A DNA stretch of 64,000 nucleotides from Polaribacter sp. (GTDB taxonomy: Bacteria; Bacteroidota; Bacteroidia; Flavobacteriales; Flavobacteriaceae). How positions within the stretch are numbered: the stretch's first letter is position 1; each line of letters begins with the position of its first letter. The DNA is taken from positions 62,001 through 126,000 of the forward strand of contig NZ_JAHEHX010000020.1 in assembly GCF_024639685.1 (NCBI RefSeq), in the 5' to 3' direction. This document shows, piece after piece, positions 27,404 to 36,608 of this stretch. Below the pieces are notes generated by a model. The model did not search any database. It saw only the letters and a list, made by a program, of their open reading frames with translations, and was not told the DNA's origin. The translations under genes and the position numbers were made by a program.

Positions 27404-27541
27404 TTAATAGAATTTAGCTTTGAATAGATAAAATTGATTAAAAAAGTTTTTGATTAAAGGAACAACTTGGTCATTAAATAATTGAGCAATCACAGAAGAT
27501 GTAAAAAAAGCACATAAAAGCGCAGCTATCTTAATTTTCAT
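27404..27541 (-). CDS. Short secreted peptide or truncated gene (45 aa)
   Basis: A small frame with a convincing signal peptide, MKIKIAALLCAFFTSSVIA followed by Q, and a 25-residue remainder (LFNDQVVPLIKNFFNQF and on) ending in TAA. It precedes the GH16 gene on the same strand (67-bp gap) in a 320-bp region that has no other content. It may be a small exported peptide or the 5' end of a gene truncated by deletion. No family recognised. Confidence 0.4.
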   Translation of the reverse strand: MKIKIAALLCAFFTSSVIAQLFNDQVVPLIKNFFNQFYLFKAKFY

Positions 27542-27657
27542 TCGGTATTATTTTTAATAAATAATTGAAGTAATGTTTGAAGATAAAACATTTAAACCAA
27601 ATATACAGAAAAAACAAAACGTTAAAAAAATATAAGACTATCGGTCTTTTTTCTCCA

Positions 27658-28629
27658 CTAATAATAAACTTCTAAGAGTCTTACTTGTGTTGCTTTAATA
27701 GTAACATTTTGAATTGCAGCAGGCAATAAAATAGTTTCACCACAATTTATTGTATATGCTTTATTATTATAATGAATAGTTGCATTACCTTCTACACACA
27801 TAAATATAATAAAGGAATCTATGGATGAATAATCTTTATTTACAGTAGTATTAATGTCTAAGATATTAGTTGTAAAATAAGGAGAATGAACTAATTTATT
27901 CGATATGTTTTTATCTAAATCATATGATGTTTTATACATTTCATAGACTGAATAATCTATAACATCTAATGCTTGTTCGTTGTGTAAATCTCTTTTTTGA
28001 CCAGTTTTAGAATCTACTCTATCATAATCATAAATTCTATAGGTAATGTCTGAAGTTTGCTGAATTTCTGCCAATAAAACACCTGCACCTATTGCATGAA
28101 CTCTTCCTGTAGGGATGTAAAATGTATCGCCTTTTTTCACATTTTCGTAATGTAATACCTCTAAAATAGTATTGTTTTTTAAATGTTCTTGATATTCATC
28201 TTTAGAAATTTCTTCATCGAAACCAACTATTAATTTAGCATCTTCATCAGCTTGCATAACATACCACATCTCATTTTTTCCAAAAGAATTGTGTCTTTCT
28301 TTTGCAATTTCATTGCTTGGATGTACTTGAATAGACAATGGAGTTTTAGCATCAATAAATTTAATCAATAGAGGAAATTCTTGGCCAAACTTTTCGTAAA
28401 CATTGTTACCTACAAACTCTCCTTGAAATTGAATGGTTAGATCTCTTAAAGATTTACCCATTAAAGCACCTTCTGCAACTAACGTTTCGTCTCCTGAAAC
28501 GTCAGAAATCTCCCAAGACTCACCAATATTATTTTCCTTATGATTTTTATTTAATACTGTATTTAGTTTTTCTCCACCCCAAATTCTATACTTGTATAAT
28601 GGAGTAAACTTTAAAGGATAAAAATTCAT
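27658..28629 (-). CDS. manA: Mannose-6-phosphate isomerase, class I short type
   Basis: Interconverts mannose-6-phosphate and fructose-6-phosphate. The 323-residue cupin-type zinc enzyme has FTPLYKYRIWGGEKL at its start, the metal-binding SIQVHPSNEIA near 98-108, and YIPTGRVHAIGAGVLLAEIQ near 165-184. Length fits the short bacterial class I form, as in Bacillus. Downstream of sugar uptake and GH16 genes, it fits mannose entry into glycolysis or nucleotide-sugar synthesis. It lies 320 bp upstream of GH16 on the same strand, probably a separate unit. Confidence 0.95.
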   Translation of the reverse strand: MNFYPLKFTPLYKYRIWGGEKLNTVLNKNHKENNIGESWEISDVSGDETLVAEGALMGKSLRDLTIQFQGEFVGNNVYEKFGQEFPLLIKFIDAKTPLSIQVHPSNEIAKERHNSFGKNEMWYVMQADEDAKLIVGFDEEISKDEYQEHLKNNTILEVLHYENVKKGDTFYIPTGRVHAIGAGVLLAEIQQTSDITYRIYDYDRVDSKTGQKRDLHNEQALDVIDYSVYEMYKTSYDLDKNISNKLVHSPYFTTNILDINTTVNKDYSSIDSFIIFMCVEGNATIHYNNKAYTINCGETILLPAAIQNVTIKATQVRLLEVYY

Positions 28630-28764
28630 ATTTCTATTTGTCTGTTCAAAGATACTAAAGCAATAAATGAAAATAAATTTAGAACTTTATAAAACATTTA
28701 AATATACATTAATAACCAAATACTTTAGACGGATGGTAAATGTAAATGAACAAATTTAATAATG

Positions 28765-29979
28765 TTACGCTAACATAGCTACTGCCCTTTGTAATGCAAT
28801 AACAAAAACATCGATCTCTTCTTTTGTATTGTAAAAAGAAAACGACGCTCTTACTGTTCCTGGAATCTGATAATAATCCATAATTGGCTGCGCGCAATGA
28901 TGTCCTGTTCTAACTGCAATTCCTAATTTGTCTAAAATTGCACCTATATCATAAGGGTGAATAGCACCAACATTAAATGAGATTACAGCAGTTTTATTGG
29001 CAGAAGTTCCATAAATTTTCAGACCTTCTATTTTTTCTAATTGTTGAGTTGCATAAACTAATAATTCATTTTCGTAAGCTGCAATTTCATTAAACCCTAC
29101 TGAGTTCATATAATCTAGTGCTGCACCAAAAGCAATACCTCCACAAATATTTGGAGTTCCAGCCTCAAATTTGTGAGGCAAACCAGCATAGGTTGTTTTT
29201 TTAAATGAAACAGTTGCAATCATTTCCCCTCCTCCTTGATAAGGAGGTAATTTCTCTAACCACTCTTGTTTTCCGTATAATAAACCAACTCCTGTTGGCC
29301 CACACAATTTATGAGCAGAAGCAACATAAAAATCTACATCTAATGCTTGAACATCTGGCTTAATATGAGGCGTAGCTTGTGCTCCATCAATCAGAACTGC
29401 TGCATTAAATTTATGAGCAGCTTCAATAATTTCTTCTATTGGATTTATAGTTCCTAAAGCATTTGACACATGGTTACAAAAAACAAGCTTAGTGCTTTCA
29501 TTTAGTAATTTATGATACGTTTCCATATCTAAAACCCCTTCATCTGTCATTGGTATCACCTTTAAACTTGCACCTGTCTTTTCGCAAAGCATTTGCCAAG
29601 GAACAATATTAGAATGGTGTTCTAAAGCAGAGACTATTAACTCATCTCCTTTACTTAACAAAGTTTCAAAACCTGAAGCTACCATGTTTATAGCATGTGT
29701 AGTACCTGAAGTAAGTATTATTTCGTAAGCTTCTTTGGCATTGAAGTGCCTCTTAATTTTTATACGAGCTTCTTCATATTTATCTGTAGCTTCTTGACTT
29801 AATGTATGCACACCTCTGTGAATATTTGCATTGTAATTACTATAATAATCTACAATTGTATCTATAACAACTTGAGGCGTTTGAGAAGTTGCTGCATTAT
29901 CAAAATACACCAAAGGCTTACCATGCACTTCTCTTTTTAGTATCGGAAAATCCTCTCTAACTTTATTTACATTAAACAT
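28765..29979 (-). CDS. sufS: Cysteine desulfurase SufS
   Basis: This PLP enzyme mobilises sulfur from cysteine for the SUF Fe-S system. The protein (404 residues from the ATG at 29979; an upstream ATG at 30000 adds seven) shows VYFDNAATSQTP near 23-34, the PLP lysine in SAHKLCGPTGVG near 221-232, and the catalytic cysteine in VRTGHHCAQP near 360-369. It belongs with sufBCD but is cut off from them by an inverted serine hydrolase gene, so it has its own expression. The first family residues are MFNVNKVREDFPIL, which decides the start. No sufE is adjacent. Confidence 0.95.
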   Translation of the reverse strand: MFNVNKVREDFPILKREVHGKPLVYFDNAATSQTPQVVIDTIVDYYSNYNANIHRGVHTLSQEATDKYEEARIKIKRHFNAKEAYEIILTSGTTHAINMVASGFETLLSKGDELIVSALEHHSNIVPWQMLCEKTGASLKVIPMTDEGVLDMETYHKLLNESTKLVFCNHVSNALGTINPIEEIIEAAHKFNAAVLIDGAQATPHIKPDVQALDVDFYVASAHKLCGPTGVGLLYGKQEWLEKLPPYQGGGEMIATVSFKKTTYAGLPHKFEAGTPNICGGIAFGAALDYMNSVGFNEIAAYENELLVYATQQLEKIEGLKIYGTSANKTAVISFNVGAIHPYDIGAILDKLGIAVRTGHHCAQPIMDYYQIPGTVRASFSFYNTKEEIDVFVIALQRAVAMLA

Positions 29980-30078
29980 AAGGCTTATTTTAAAATACAA
30001 AGATAAAACTTGATTTTTTAAACATCGAATAAAGCCAATATGATTTTCTTATTTTTACAAATCTAAACTCATATTTTT

Positions 30079-31395
30079 ATGAAATTATTTATACGAATTC
30101 TTCTATTAGTATCTATTACAACTATATTGGTCATATTTGTAAACTACCCTAAACTGAATATATTAGCAGGCTATTCTGCAAAAAACACAGCCTCTTCAGT
30201 TTTTTTAGGAAAGCGTGCTTTAGCATTCACAGATACAACAGATAATAACTTTTCTCCGGTAAATTTAGCAACTGATGCAATTAACATCAAGAAAAAATTT
30301 GCAGAGGCATCTGTATTTAATTTATTAACAAGAAAAGCAATTTACAGAAAAGGCTTAGGTAGTGTTTTAACATTAACAGAAGCAGATGAAACAGCAGATT
30401 ACCTGACTCCAAAAAGATCAAACCCTAACAATTTAATTCCTTATCCGTATGGCAATGCAGACCAAAAAGACACCCTTTTTAATAACATTAATTACCCAAA
30501 ATTAAATAAGACTGTAAGCTCGATTTTTGGAAAAAATCAGACTAGAGCTGTTGTTGTTATTTACAAAGATCAGATTATTGCAGAAAAATATGCAAACGGA
30601 TTTACAAAAGATTCTAGGCTTTTAGGCTGGTCTATGACCAAAAGTGTTTTAAGTACCGTTTTTGGAGTACTACAATATCAAAATAAAATAAAAGTAACAG
30701 ATAAAGCCCCTATTAAAGCTTGGCAAAACGATAATCGCAAAAATATTAGTGTCCATAATTTACTACAAATGAATTCTGGTCTAGCTTGGGATGAAAATTA
30801 TGATGAAATTTCTGACGCAACAAAAATGTTGTTCTTAGAGAGAGATATGACTAAAATGCAAGTTCAAAAACCCCTTACCGGTAAAATAAATGGAAGCTGG
30901 AACTATTCTTCTGGAACATCTAATTTGTTGTCTGGGATTGTAAGAAGTCAATTTAAAACTCATCAAGAATATCTAGATTTTTGGTACACAGAGCTTATTG
31001 ATAAAATAGGTATGAATTCTATGGTTATAGAGGCTGACTTAGCTGGTAACTTCGTTGCATCTTCTTATGCTTGGGCTACACCAAGAGATTGGGGAAAGTT
31101 TGGCCTACTTTACTTACATAGAGGGAATTGGAATGGCTCTCAGGTTTTTTCAGAAAAATGGGCAGATTATGTTGCTACACCTACGCCGAGTTCTAACGGG
31201 CTTTATGGAGCACAGTTTTGGTTAAATACAAAAGGACAGATGAAAGATGTTCCAAAAACCATGTATTTCGCAGATGGGTATCAAGGTCAACGTGTTTATA
31301 TACTACCCGAACAAGATTTGGTTATAGTAAGAATAGCTTTATCTTGGATGGATGAAAACACTTTTTTAAAAGGAATATTAGAAAGCATAAACTAA
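30079..31395 (+). CDS. Serine hydrolase of the beta-lactamase / class C family
   Basis: The 438-residue protein has an N-terminal membrane segment (residues 4-20) and the SxxK catalytic pair SMTK (185-188) in a penicillin-binding-protein-like fold; YSSG and the WATPRDWGKFGLLYLH block follow. It resembles 6-aminohexanoate-dimer hydrolase-type proteins; the natural substrate is not known. It lies between sufS and sufD in the opposite orientation, a position unusual for the suf cluster. A shared bidirectional terminator at 31403-31433 follows. Confidence 0.9.
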   Translation: MKLFIRILLLVSITTILVIFVNYPKLNILAGYSAKNTASSVFLGKRALAFTDTTDNNFSPVNLATDAINIKKKFAEASVFNLLTRKAIYRKGLGSVLTLTEADETADYLTPKRSNPNNLIPYPYGNADQKDTLFNNINYPKLNKTVSSIFGKNQTRAVVVIYKDQIIAEKYANGFTKDSRLLGWSMTKSVLSTVFGVLQYQNKIKVTDKAPIKAWQNDNRKNISVHNLLQMNSGLAWDENYDEISDATKMLFLERDMTKMQVQKPLTGKINGSWNYSSGTSNLLSGIVRSQFKTHQEYLDFWYTELIDKIGMNSMVIEADLAGNFVASSYAWATPRDWGKFGLLYLHRGNWNGSQVFSEKWADYVATPTPSSNGLYGAQFWLNTKGQMKDVPKTMYFADGYQGQRVYILPEQDLVIVRIALSWMDENTFLKGILESIN

Positions 31396-31402
31396 AGACC
31401 AT

Positions 31403-31433
31403 AAAAAAAACCACGTTGTAACGTGGTTTTTTT
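31403..31433 (+). terminator. Bidirectional terminator between serine hydrolase and sufD
   Basis: AAAACCACGT at 31407-31416 pairs with ACGTGGTTTT at 31421-31430, with a 4-nt loop and A/T tracts on both sides. It can end both the plus-strand hydrolase transcript and the minus-strand suf transcript. Confidence 0.85.
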
Positions 31434-31446
31434 GTGATTTATTGTG

Positions 31447-32760
31447 CTATAAATCGAACCCGATATTAACTTTTAATTTATTAGCTATTAACTTTGTAAT
31501 TCTAGATTTTACCTCTGGTATTTTTACACTTTCTAACACCGTATTTGCAAATGCAAACATTAACAAACCTCTACCTTCTTTTTTAGGAATACCTCTTTGT
31601 TGCATATAAAACAAAGCATCATCATCCAATTGTCCAATAGTACAACCGTGAGAACATTTTACGTCATCAGCAAAAATTTCTAATTGAGGTTTTGCATTTA
31701 TAGTTGATTTATCGCTTACTAAAACATTATTATTTTGTTGATAAGCATTGGTTTTCTGTGCCTCTTTTTCTACAATTACTTTACCGTTAAATACTCCTGT
31801 AGAGCGTTCATCGTAGATTCCTTTATAATCTTGATGTGATTCGCAATTAGGTTCTATATGATGCACTAATGTATGATGATCTACATGTTGTTTTCCTTCA
31901 ATAATTGTAATTCCTTTTAAAATAGAGTCTATATGTTCTCCATTCTGATAAAAATTTAAATTATTTCTGGTAATGTTTCCTCCAAATGAAAAGGTATGCA
32001 CAGAAACCACACTATTCGATTTTTGATTTACATAAGTGTTGTCTACTAAAGAGGCATTTATATGATCATCTTGAATCTTATAATAATCTACAGTTGCACT
32101 TTTAGCAGCAAAAACCTCTGTTACAACATTAGATAAAACCGCATTAGAGGTTAAACTTTGATGACGTTCTATAATTTGCACATGCGAATTTTCTTCAACC
32201 ACAATTAAATTTCTTGGCTGAGTCATTGTTGCAGGCTCAGAACCTGTTGTAAAATTAATAATCTGAATTGGTTTCTGAACTTCTATATTTTTTGGAATAT
32301 GAATATAAGCGCCCTCTGATGCAAAAGCGGTATTTAAACTTGTTAAATTATCTTGCTTAGCAACTTTATTAAAATATGTTTCTATTACAGATTTATATTT
32401 TGACTTGTTTAATGCAGAAGACATTAAGCAAACATCAAAATTTTCGTGAGTTGTTGCAGATAAAAAAGAGCTGTATTTACCGTCTATAAATACAACTTTA
32501 TACGTATCTATATCGTGAATAAAATACTGCTTTACGTCTGCCAAAGCTACAGCTCTTCCTCTATCAGGAAAAATACTGAAGTCATTTTTTAAAAGTGAGT
32601 TTAAAGATGTGTATTTCCAAGTTTCTAACTTTTTAGATGGGAAACCTAGCTTATCAAAGTTTTCTAGGGCTTTAGAACGTATGTCATGAATTTCTGAATT
32701 CGTGTCTACATTATCCTCAAAAGCTACATAAGAGGAAAGTAATTTATCTTTTAATTCCAT
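31447..32760 (-). CDS. sufD: Fe-S cluster assembly protein SufD
   Basis: SufD joins SufB and SufC in the SufBC2D scaffold on which Fe-S clusters are built. The 437-residue protein has the SufD-type beta-helix core: FNGKVIVEKEAQKTNAYQ near 317-334 and the conserved KCSHGCTIGQLDDDALFYMQQRGI region near 371-394. A family-typical N-terminal helical domain includes ENFDKLGFPSKKLETWKYTSL. It is last in the IscA-sufB-sufC-sufD unit, 54 bp after sufC. Confidence 0.95.
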   Translation of the reverse strand: MELKDKLLSSYVAFEDNVDTNSEIHDIRSKALENFDKLGFPSKKLETWKYTSLNSLLKNDFSIFPDRGRAVALADVKQYFIHDIDTYKVVFIDGKYSSFLSATTHENFDVCLMSSALNKSKYKSVIETYFNKVAKQDNLTSLNTAFASEGAYIHIPKNIEVQKPIQIINFTTGSEPATMTQPRNLIVVEENSHVQIIERHQSLTSNAVLSNVVTEVFAAKSATVDYYKIQDDHINASLVDNTYVNQKSNSVVSVHTFSFGGNITRNNLNFYQNGEHIDSILKGITIIEGKQHVDHHTLVHHIEPNCESHQDYKGIYDERSTGVFNGKVIVEKEAQKTNAYQQNNNVLVSDKSTINAKPQLEIFADDVKCSHGCTIGQLDDDALFYMQQRGIPKKEGRGLLMFAFANTVLESVKIPEVKSRITKLIANKLKVNIGFDL

Positions 32761-32814
32761 TTTATATTGTTTGAAAGTTAAAATTACAAGGGCTAAAAGA
32801 TATAGCCTTTGAAT

Positions 32815-33564
32815 TTAAACTAGTTCCTTTTTAATCCAATCGTACCCTTTTGCTTCTAACTCTAGAGCAAGAGAAGCATCACCTGTTTTTACAATTTTAC
32901 CATCGTGTAAAACGTGTACAAAATCTGGAACTATATAATCTAAAAGTCTTTGGTAATGTGTAATTACAATTACTGCATTGTCTTTAGATTTTAATTTATT
33001 AACACCATTAGCAACAATTCTTAAAGCATCTATGTCTAAACCAGAATCAGTTTCATCTAAGATGGCTAGTTTTGGCTCTAACATTGCCATTTGAAAAATT
33101 TCATTACGCTTTTTCTCTCCACCAGAGAACCCTTCGTTTAAAGAACGAGATAAAAATTTACGATCAATTTCTAATAACTCAGACTTTTCGCGAATCTTTT
33201 TTAGCATATCTTTTGCAGGCATATCTTCTAAGCCTTTTGCTTTTCTAGTTTCGTTTATGGCTGTTTTAATAAAATTTGTTACAGATACACCAGGAATTTC
33301 TACTGGGTACTGAAAAGACAAAAACACACCATTATGTGCTCTTTCTTCAGGAGCTAATTCACTGATATCTTCTCCATTTAATTCTATGATACCATTACTA
33401 ACTTCATAATCTTCTTTACCAGCTACAATATTTGCAAAGGTACTTTTACCTGCACCATTAGGCCCCATAATTGCATGAACTTCTCCTGCATTCACTTGTA
33501 AGTTTAACCCCTTTAAAATAGATTTTTCGTCTATTGATGCGTGTAAATTATTAATCTTTAACAT
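32815..33564 (-). CDS. sufC: Fe-S cluster assembly ATPase SufC
   Basis: SufC is the ABC-type ATPase of the SUF scaffold. The 249-residue protein has Walker A GPNGAGKST (34-42), a Q-loop in FQYPVEIPG, the signature LNEGFSGGEKKRNE near 142-155, and Walker B LAILDETDSGLD near 170-181. Length is normal. It sits between sufB (75-bp gap containing a heptad repeat tract) and sufD. Confidence 0.97.
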   Translation of the reverse strand: MLKINNLHASIDEKSILKGLNLQVNAGEVHAIMGPNGAGKSTFANIVAGKEDYEVSNGIIELNGEDISELAPEERAHNGVFLSFQYPVEIPGVSVTNFIKTAINETRKAKGLEDMPAKDMLKKIREKSELLEIDRKFLSRSLNEGFSGGEKKRNEIFQMAMLEPKLAILDETDSGLDIDALRIVANGVNKLKSKDNAVIVITHYQRLLDYIVPDFVHVLHDGKIVKTGDASLALELEAKGYDWIKKELV

Positions 33565-33584
33565 ATTTTCTACTTTAATTTTGA

Positions 33585-33633
33585 GCCTTTAGCTCTATGC
33601 TATTTACTATTTAACTTTTTAGTTTGTAATTTT
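33585..33633. repeat. Degenerate 7-bp tandem repeat tract
   Basis: Consecutive heptamers GCCTTTA, GCTCTAT, GCTATTT, ACTATTT, AACTTTT, TAGTTTG, TAATTTT fill the spacer between sufB and sufC. The approximate consensus is RCTnTTT. Compare the tract at 7522-7570. Confidence 0.6.
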
Positions 33634-33639
33634 TTGAAA

Positions 33640-35088
33640 TTAACCTACAGAGCCTTCTAGTGAAATTTCTAAAAGTTTTTGTGCTTCTACAGCAAATTCC
33701 ATAGGTAATTTGTTAAGTACTTCTTTACTAAAACCATTTACAATTAATGCAATTGCTTTTTCTGTATCTATACCTCTTTGATTACAATAAAATAATTGAT
33801 CTTCACCAATTTTACTTGTGGTAGCCTCATGTTCTATTTGTGCTGATTTGTTTTTTGTTTCTATATAAGGAAAAGTATGTGCACCACAGACATTACCCAT
33901 TAAAAGGGAATCACATTGTGAAAAATTACGTGCATTTTCTGCTCTAGAATTTATTTGCACTAAACCTCTATATGAATTCTGAGATTGACCAGCAGAAATA
34001 CCTTTAGAAATAATGGTAGACTTCGTGTTCTTACCTAAGTGAATCATTTTTGTACCAGTATCTGCTTGCTGAAAATGATTGGTGACCGCTATTGAGTAAA
34101 ACTCACCAACTGAATTGTTACCTTTTAAAATACAAGAAGGATATTTCCAAGTTACTGCAGAACCTGTTTCTACTTGTGTCCAAGAAATTTTTGCGTTTGT
34201 TTCACATAAACCCCTTTTAGTAACAAAGTTAAAAACTCCACCTTTTCCATTTTCATCTCCAGGAAACCAGTTCTGAACAGTAGAGTATTTAATTTCTGCG
34301 TCATCCATGGCTATTAATTCCACAACTGCTGCATGTAATTGGTTTTCATCTCTTTGAGGAGCTGTACAGCCTTCTAAGTACGAAACGTAACTTCCTTTAT
34401 CCGCAACTACCAAAGTTCTTTCAAACTGACCTGTACCTCCTTCATTAATTCTAAAGTAAGTTGATAATTCCATTGGACATTTAACGCCCTTTGGAATGTA
34501 ACAGAACGATCCATCAGAGAAGACAGCTGAATTTAGTGCTGCATAAAAGTTGTCTGATGTTGGCACAACTGTACCTAAATATTTTTTCACTAATTCTGGA
34601 TATTCTTGAATAGCTTCTGAAATTGGCATAAAAATAATACCTTTTTCACCTAATGTTTTCTTAAAAGTTGTTGCTACAGAAACAGAATCCATAACAATGT
34701 CTACTGCAACATTAGCTAGCTTCTTTTGCTCATCTATAGAAATACCTAATTTCTTAAAGGTCTCTAATAAATCTGGATCTACCTCATCTAAAGAGTTTAA
34801 TTTAGGTTTCTTTTTTGGAGCGGAATAGTAAGCAATTTCTTGAAAATCTGGCTTAGGATATTTAACATTTGCCCAATCTGGCTCTGTCATTTTTTCCCAA
34901 ACTCTATAGGCTTCAAGTCTCCATTCAGTCATCCATTCTGGTTCGTTTTTCTTTTTAGAAATTGCACGAACAACATCTTCATTTAAACCTTTGGCAAACG
35001 TTTCACTCTCTATATCTGTATAAAAACCATATTCATACTCTTTGGTTTTTAATTCTTGTTCTAAATCTTCTTCTGTATACTTTGACAT
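33640..35088 (-). CDS. sufB: Fe-S cluster assembly protein SufB
   Basis: SufB is the scaffold subunit where the cluster is assembled, with SufC and SufD. The 482-residue protein starts [13 protein letters not shown] and has [40 protein letters not shown] near 245-264 and the C-terminal [16 protein letters not shown] block, all family hallmarks. The length is normal. It follows the IscA-type gene by 12 bp, so the two are clearly co-transcribed. Confidence 0.97.
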   Translation of the reverse strand: MSKYTEEDLEQELKTKEYEYGFYTDIESETFAKGLNEDVVRAISKKKNEPEWMTEWRLEAYRVWEKMTEPDWANVKYPKPDFQEIAYYSAPKKKPKLNSLDEVDPDLLETFKKLGISIDEQKKLANVAVDIVMDSVSVATTFKKTLGEKGIIFMPISEAIQEYPELVKKYLGTVVPTSDNFYAALNSAVFSDGSFCYIPKGVKCPMELSTYFRINEGGTGQFERTLVVADKGSYVSYLEGCTAPQRDENQLHAAVVELIAMDDAEIKYSTVQNWFPGDENGKGGVFNFVTKRGLCETNAKISWTQVETGSAVTWKYPSCILKGNNSVGEFYSIAVTNHFQQADTGTKMIHLGKNTKSTIISKGISAGQSQNSYRGLVQINSRAENARNFSQCDSLLMGNVCGAHTFPYIETKNKSAQIEHEATTSKIGEDQLFYCNQRGIDTEKAIALIVNGFSKEVLNKLPMEFAVEAQKLLEISLEGSVG

Positions 35089-35100
35089 AATTGTCTAATT

Positions 35101-35430
35101 TTAAAGTGAAAATGATTCTCCACAACCACAAGTTCTATTTGCGTTTGGATTGTTAAACACAAAACCTTTACCATTTAGGCCTCCAGAATATTCTAAAGTA
35201 GTTCCTACTAAATATAAAAAGCTCTTTTTATCGACAACGATTTTTACATCATTCTCTTCAAAAACTTTATCGTTTTCTTGTTGGCTATTGTCGAAAGTTA
35301 AATCATAAGATAAGCCTGAACAACCTCCGCTTTTTACACCAACTCTTACAAAATCTTTTGTAGAGTCAAAGCCATCATCTGTCATCAATTCAATGACTTT
35401 TCTCTTTGCTGTGTCTGAAACTTTTATCAT
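35101..35430 (-). CDS. HesB/IscA-type Fe-S cluster carrier, first gene of the suf operon
   Basis: An A-type carrier delivers assembled Fe-S clusters to apo-proteins. The 109-residue protein (ATG at 35430, MIKVSDTAKRKVIELM) has the three ligand cysteines in VKSGGCSGLSYDL and NRTCGCGESFSL. An ATG 63 bp upstream would add a non-conserved 21-residue leader overlapping the promoter, so it was rejected. It leads the operon with sufB, sufC and sufD. The promoter TTTG-23 bp-TATATTTG sits just upstream with a palindrome inside. Confidence 0.93.
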   Translation of the reverse strand: MIKVSDTAKRKVIELMTDDGFDSTKDFVRVGVKSGGCSGLSYDLTFDNSQQENDKVFEENDVKIVVDKKSFLYLVGTTLEYSGGLNGKGFVFNNPNANRTCGCGESFSL

Positions 35431-35461
35431 AATTTTAAATAGATTAAATCTAAATTGTCTG

Positions 35462-35496
35462 CAAATATACGACATAAGTCGCAAAAAAAACACAAA
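35462..35496 (-). promoter_or_regulatory. suf operon promoter with internal palindrome
   Basis: On the minus strand TTTG (complement of 35493-35496) and TATATTTG (complement of 35462-35469) are 23 bp apart. A palindrome with arms CGAC and GTCG (35470-35481) lies directly upstream of the -7 box, where a repressor could block polymerase. Promoter by consensus; operator role inferred. Confidence 0.6.
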
Positions 35497-35536
35497 CTTT
35501 CATTATGAAACCTAATGTTATGATTGGTTTTATTGA

Positions 35537-36595
35537 TTAGTTTTTAAAAGCAGGATTATTGATAAATTCTTCATCTGTAAGTGTTAATAAAAAAGCTTTT
35601 AAATCATCTTTGTCTTGATCGCTTAAACCAACTCCACCATCATTTACTTTTTTCATTAACGGATCTATAGTCTCTGAAAACCGCAACCCTTCTGAGTAAT
35701 GGTTGATGACTTCTTCTAAAGTAGAAAATCGACCATCATGCATATAAGGTGCTGTAAAAGTAAGGTTTCTTAAAGATGGAGATCTGAATTTACCATTATC
35801 TGCAGGGTCTCCTGAAATGGCTCCTAAACCTAAATCTGTAAAGGTTTCATCTAGGCCATTGTTGTGAAATTGATTGTCTGTCCAAAGAGGATTGTTATTG
35901 CTTCCATGACAATGAAAGCAATCTCCTTTTTCTTCGCTCATAAAAACGTTAAATCCATTTTCTTCTGCTGCTGTTAAAGTTGCTTCACCCAATAAATATC
36001 TATCAAATTTAGAATTTGCAGAAATAATAGTTCTCATAAACTGAGCTACTGCTTTTGCTACTAAATCTCCACTAATTTTTGAAGTACCAAATGCTAGCTG
36101 AAACAAATCTGGATAACGATCATGTTCATTTAATCTTTTGGTGATTTCTTTTAAATCTCCATGCATTTCTATGGGATTTACAATAGGTTCAATAACTTGA
36201 TTCTCTAATCCAAATTCTTTTCCATCCCAAGCAAAAAGTTCCTCAAAATTCCAAGCTAAATTAAATAATGGCATCGAATTTCTTGAGCCTAAATTACCAT
36301 CTGCACCTTCGCTAAATTGTGACCTATCAGAAAATGCTTCTTGTAGCTTATGGCAATGTGCACACGATTGTGTTTGAATCCCAGATAAAATTCGATCAAA
36401 AAATAGTTTTTTACCTAAAGCGACACCCTCTATTGTAAGTGGATTGTCTGCAGGTATAACTGGGGGTATCAATTTATCTGCAAACAATTGAGGTATTTCT
36501 AAATTATAGGCAACAGGTATATATACATCATCTTCTTTAGATGAACAACTCATCAAGAAAAATAAAAAAATTATGCAAAAACCTAAATATTTCAT
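35537..36595 (-). CDS. Di-haem cytochrome c peroxidase/MauG-like lipoprotein (MbnH-like)
   Basis: The 352-residue lipoprotein has a lipobox (LMSC, Cys17), followed by SSKEDD, which resembles a surface-export signal. Two c-type haem motifs are visible: CAHCH (78-82) and CFHCH (226-230). The architecture is that of bacterial CcP/MauG proteins. Its neighbour is MbnP-like, and in known systems MbnH (this family) oxidises MbnP. Peroxide reduction is the alternative. It is the last gene of a four-lipoprotein operon, 13 bp from the MbnP gene. Confidence 0.92.
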   Translation of the reverse strand: MKYLGFCIIFLFFLMSCSSKEDDVYIPVAYNLEIPQLFADKLIPPVIPADNPLTIEGVALGKKLFFDRILSGIQTQSCAHCHKLQEAFSDRSQFSEGADGNLGSRNSMPLFNLAWNFEELFAWDGKEFGLENQVIEPIVNPIEMHGDLKEITKRLNEHDRYPDLFQLAFGTSKISGDLVAKAVAQFMRTIISANSKFDRYLLGEATLTAAEENGFNVFMSEEKGDCFHCHGSNNNPLWTDNQFHNNGLDETFTDLGLGAISGDPADNGKFRSPSLRNLTFTAPYMHDGRFSTLEEVINHYSEGLRFSETIDPLMKKVNDGGVGLSDQDKDDLKAFLLTLTDEEFINNPAFKN

Positions 36596-36608
36596 TTTAC
36601 CAAAAATA

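Noticed and set aside
35101..35493. Start at 35493 for the IscA-type protein
   Set aside because: The added leader overlaps the suf promoter elements and is not conserved in the family; MIKVSDTAKRK at 35430 is typical.
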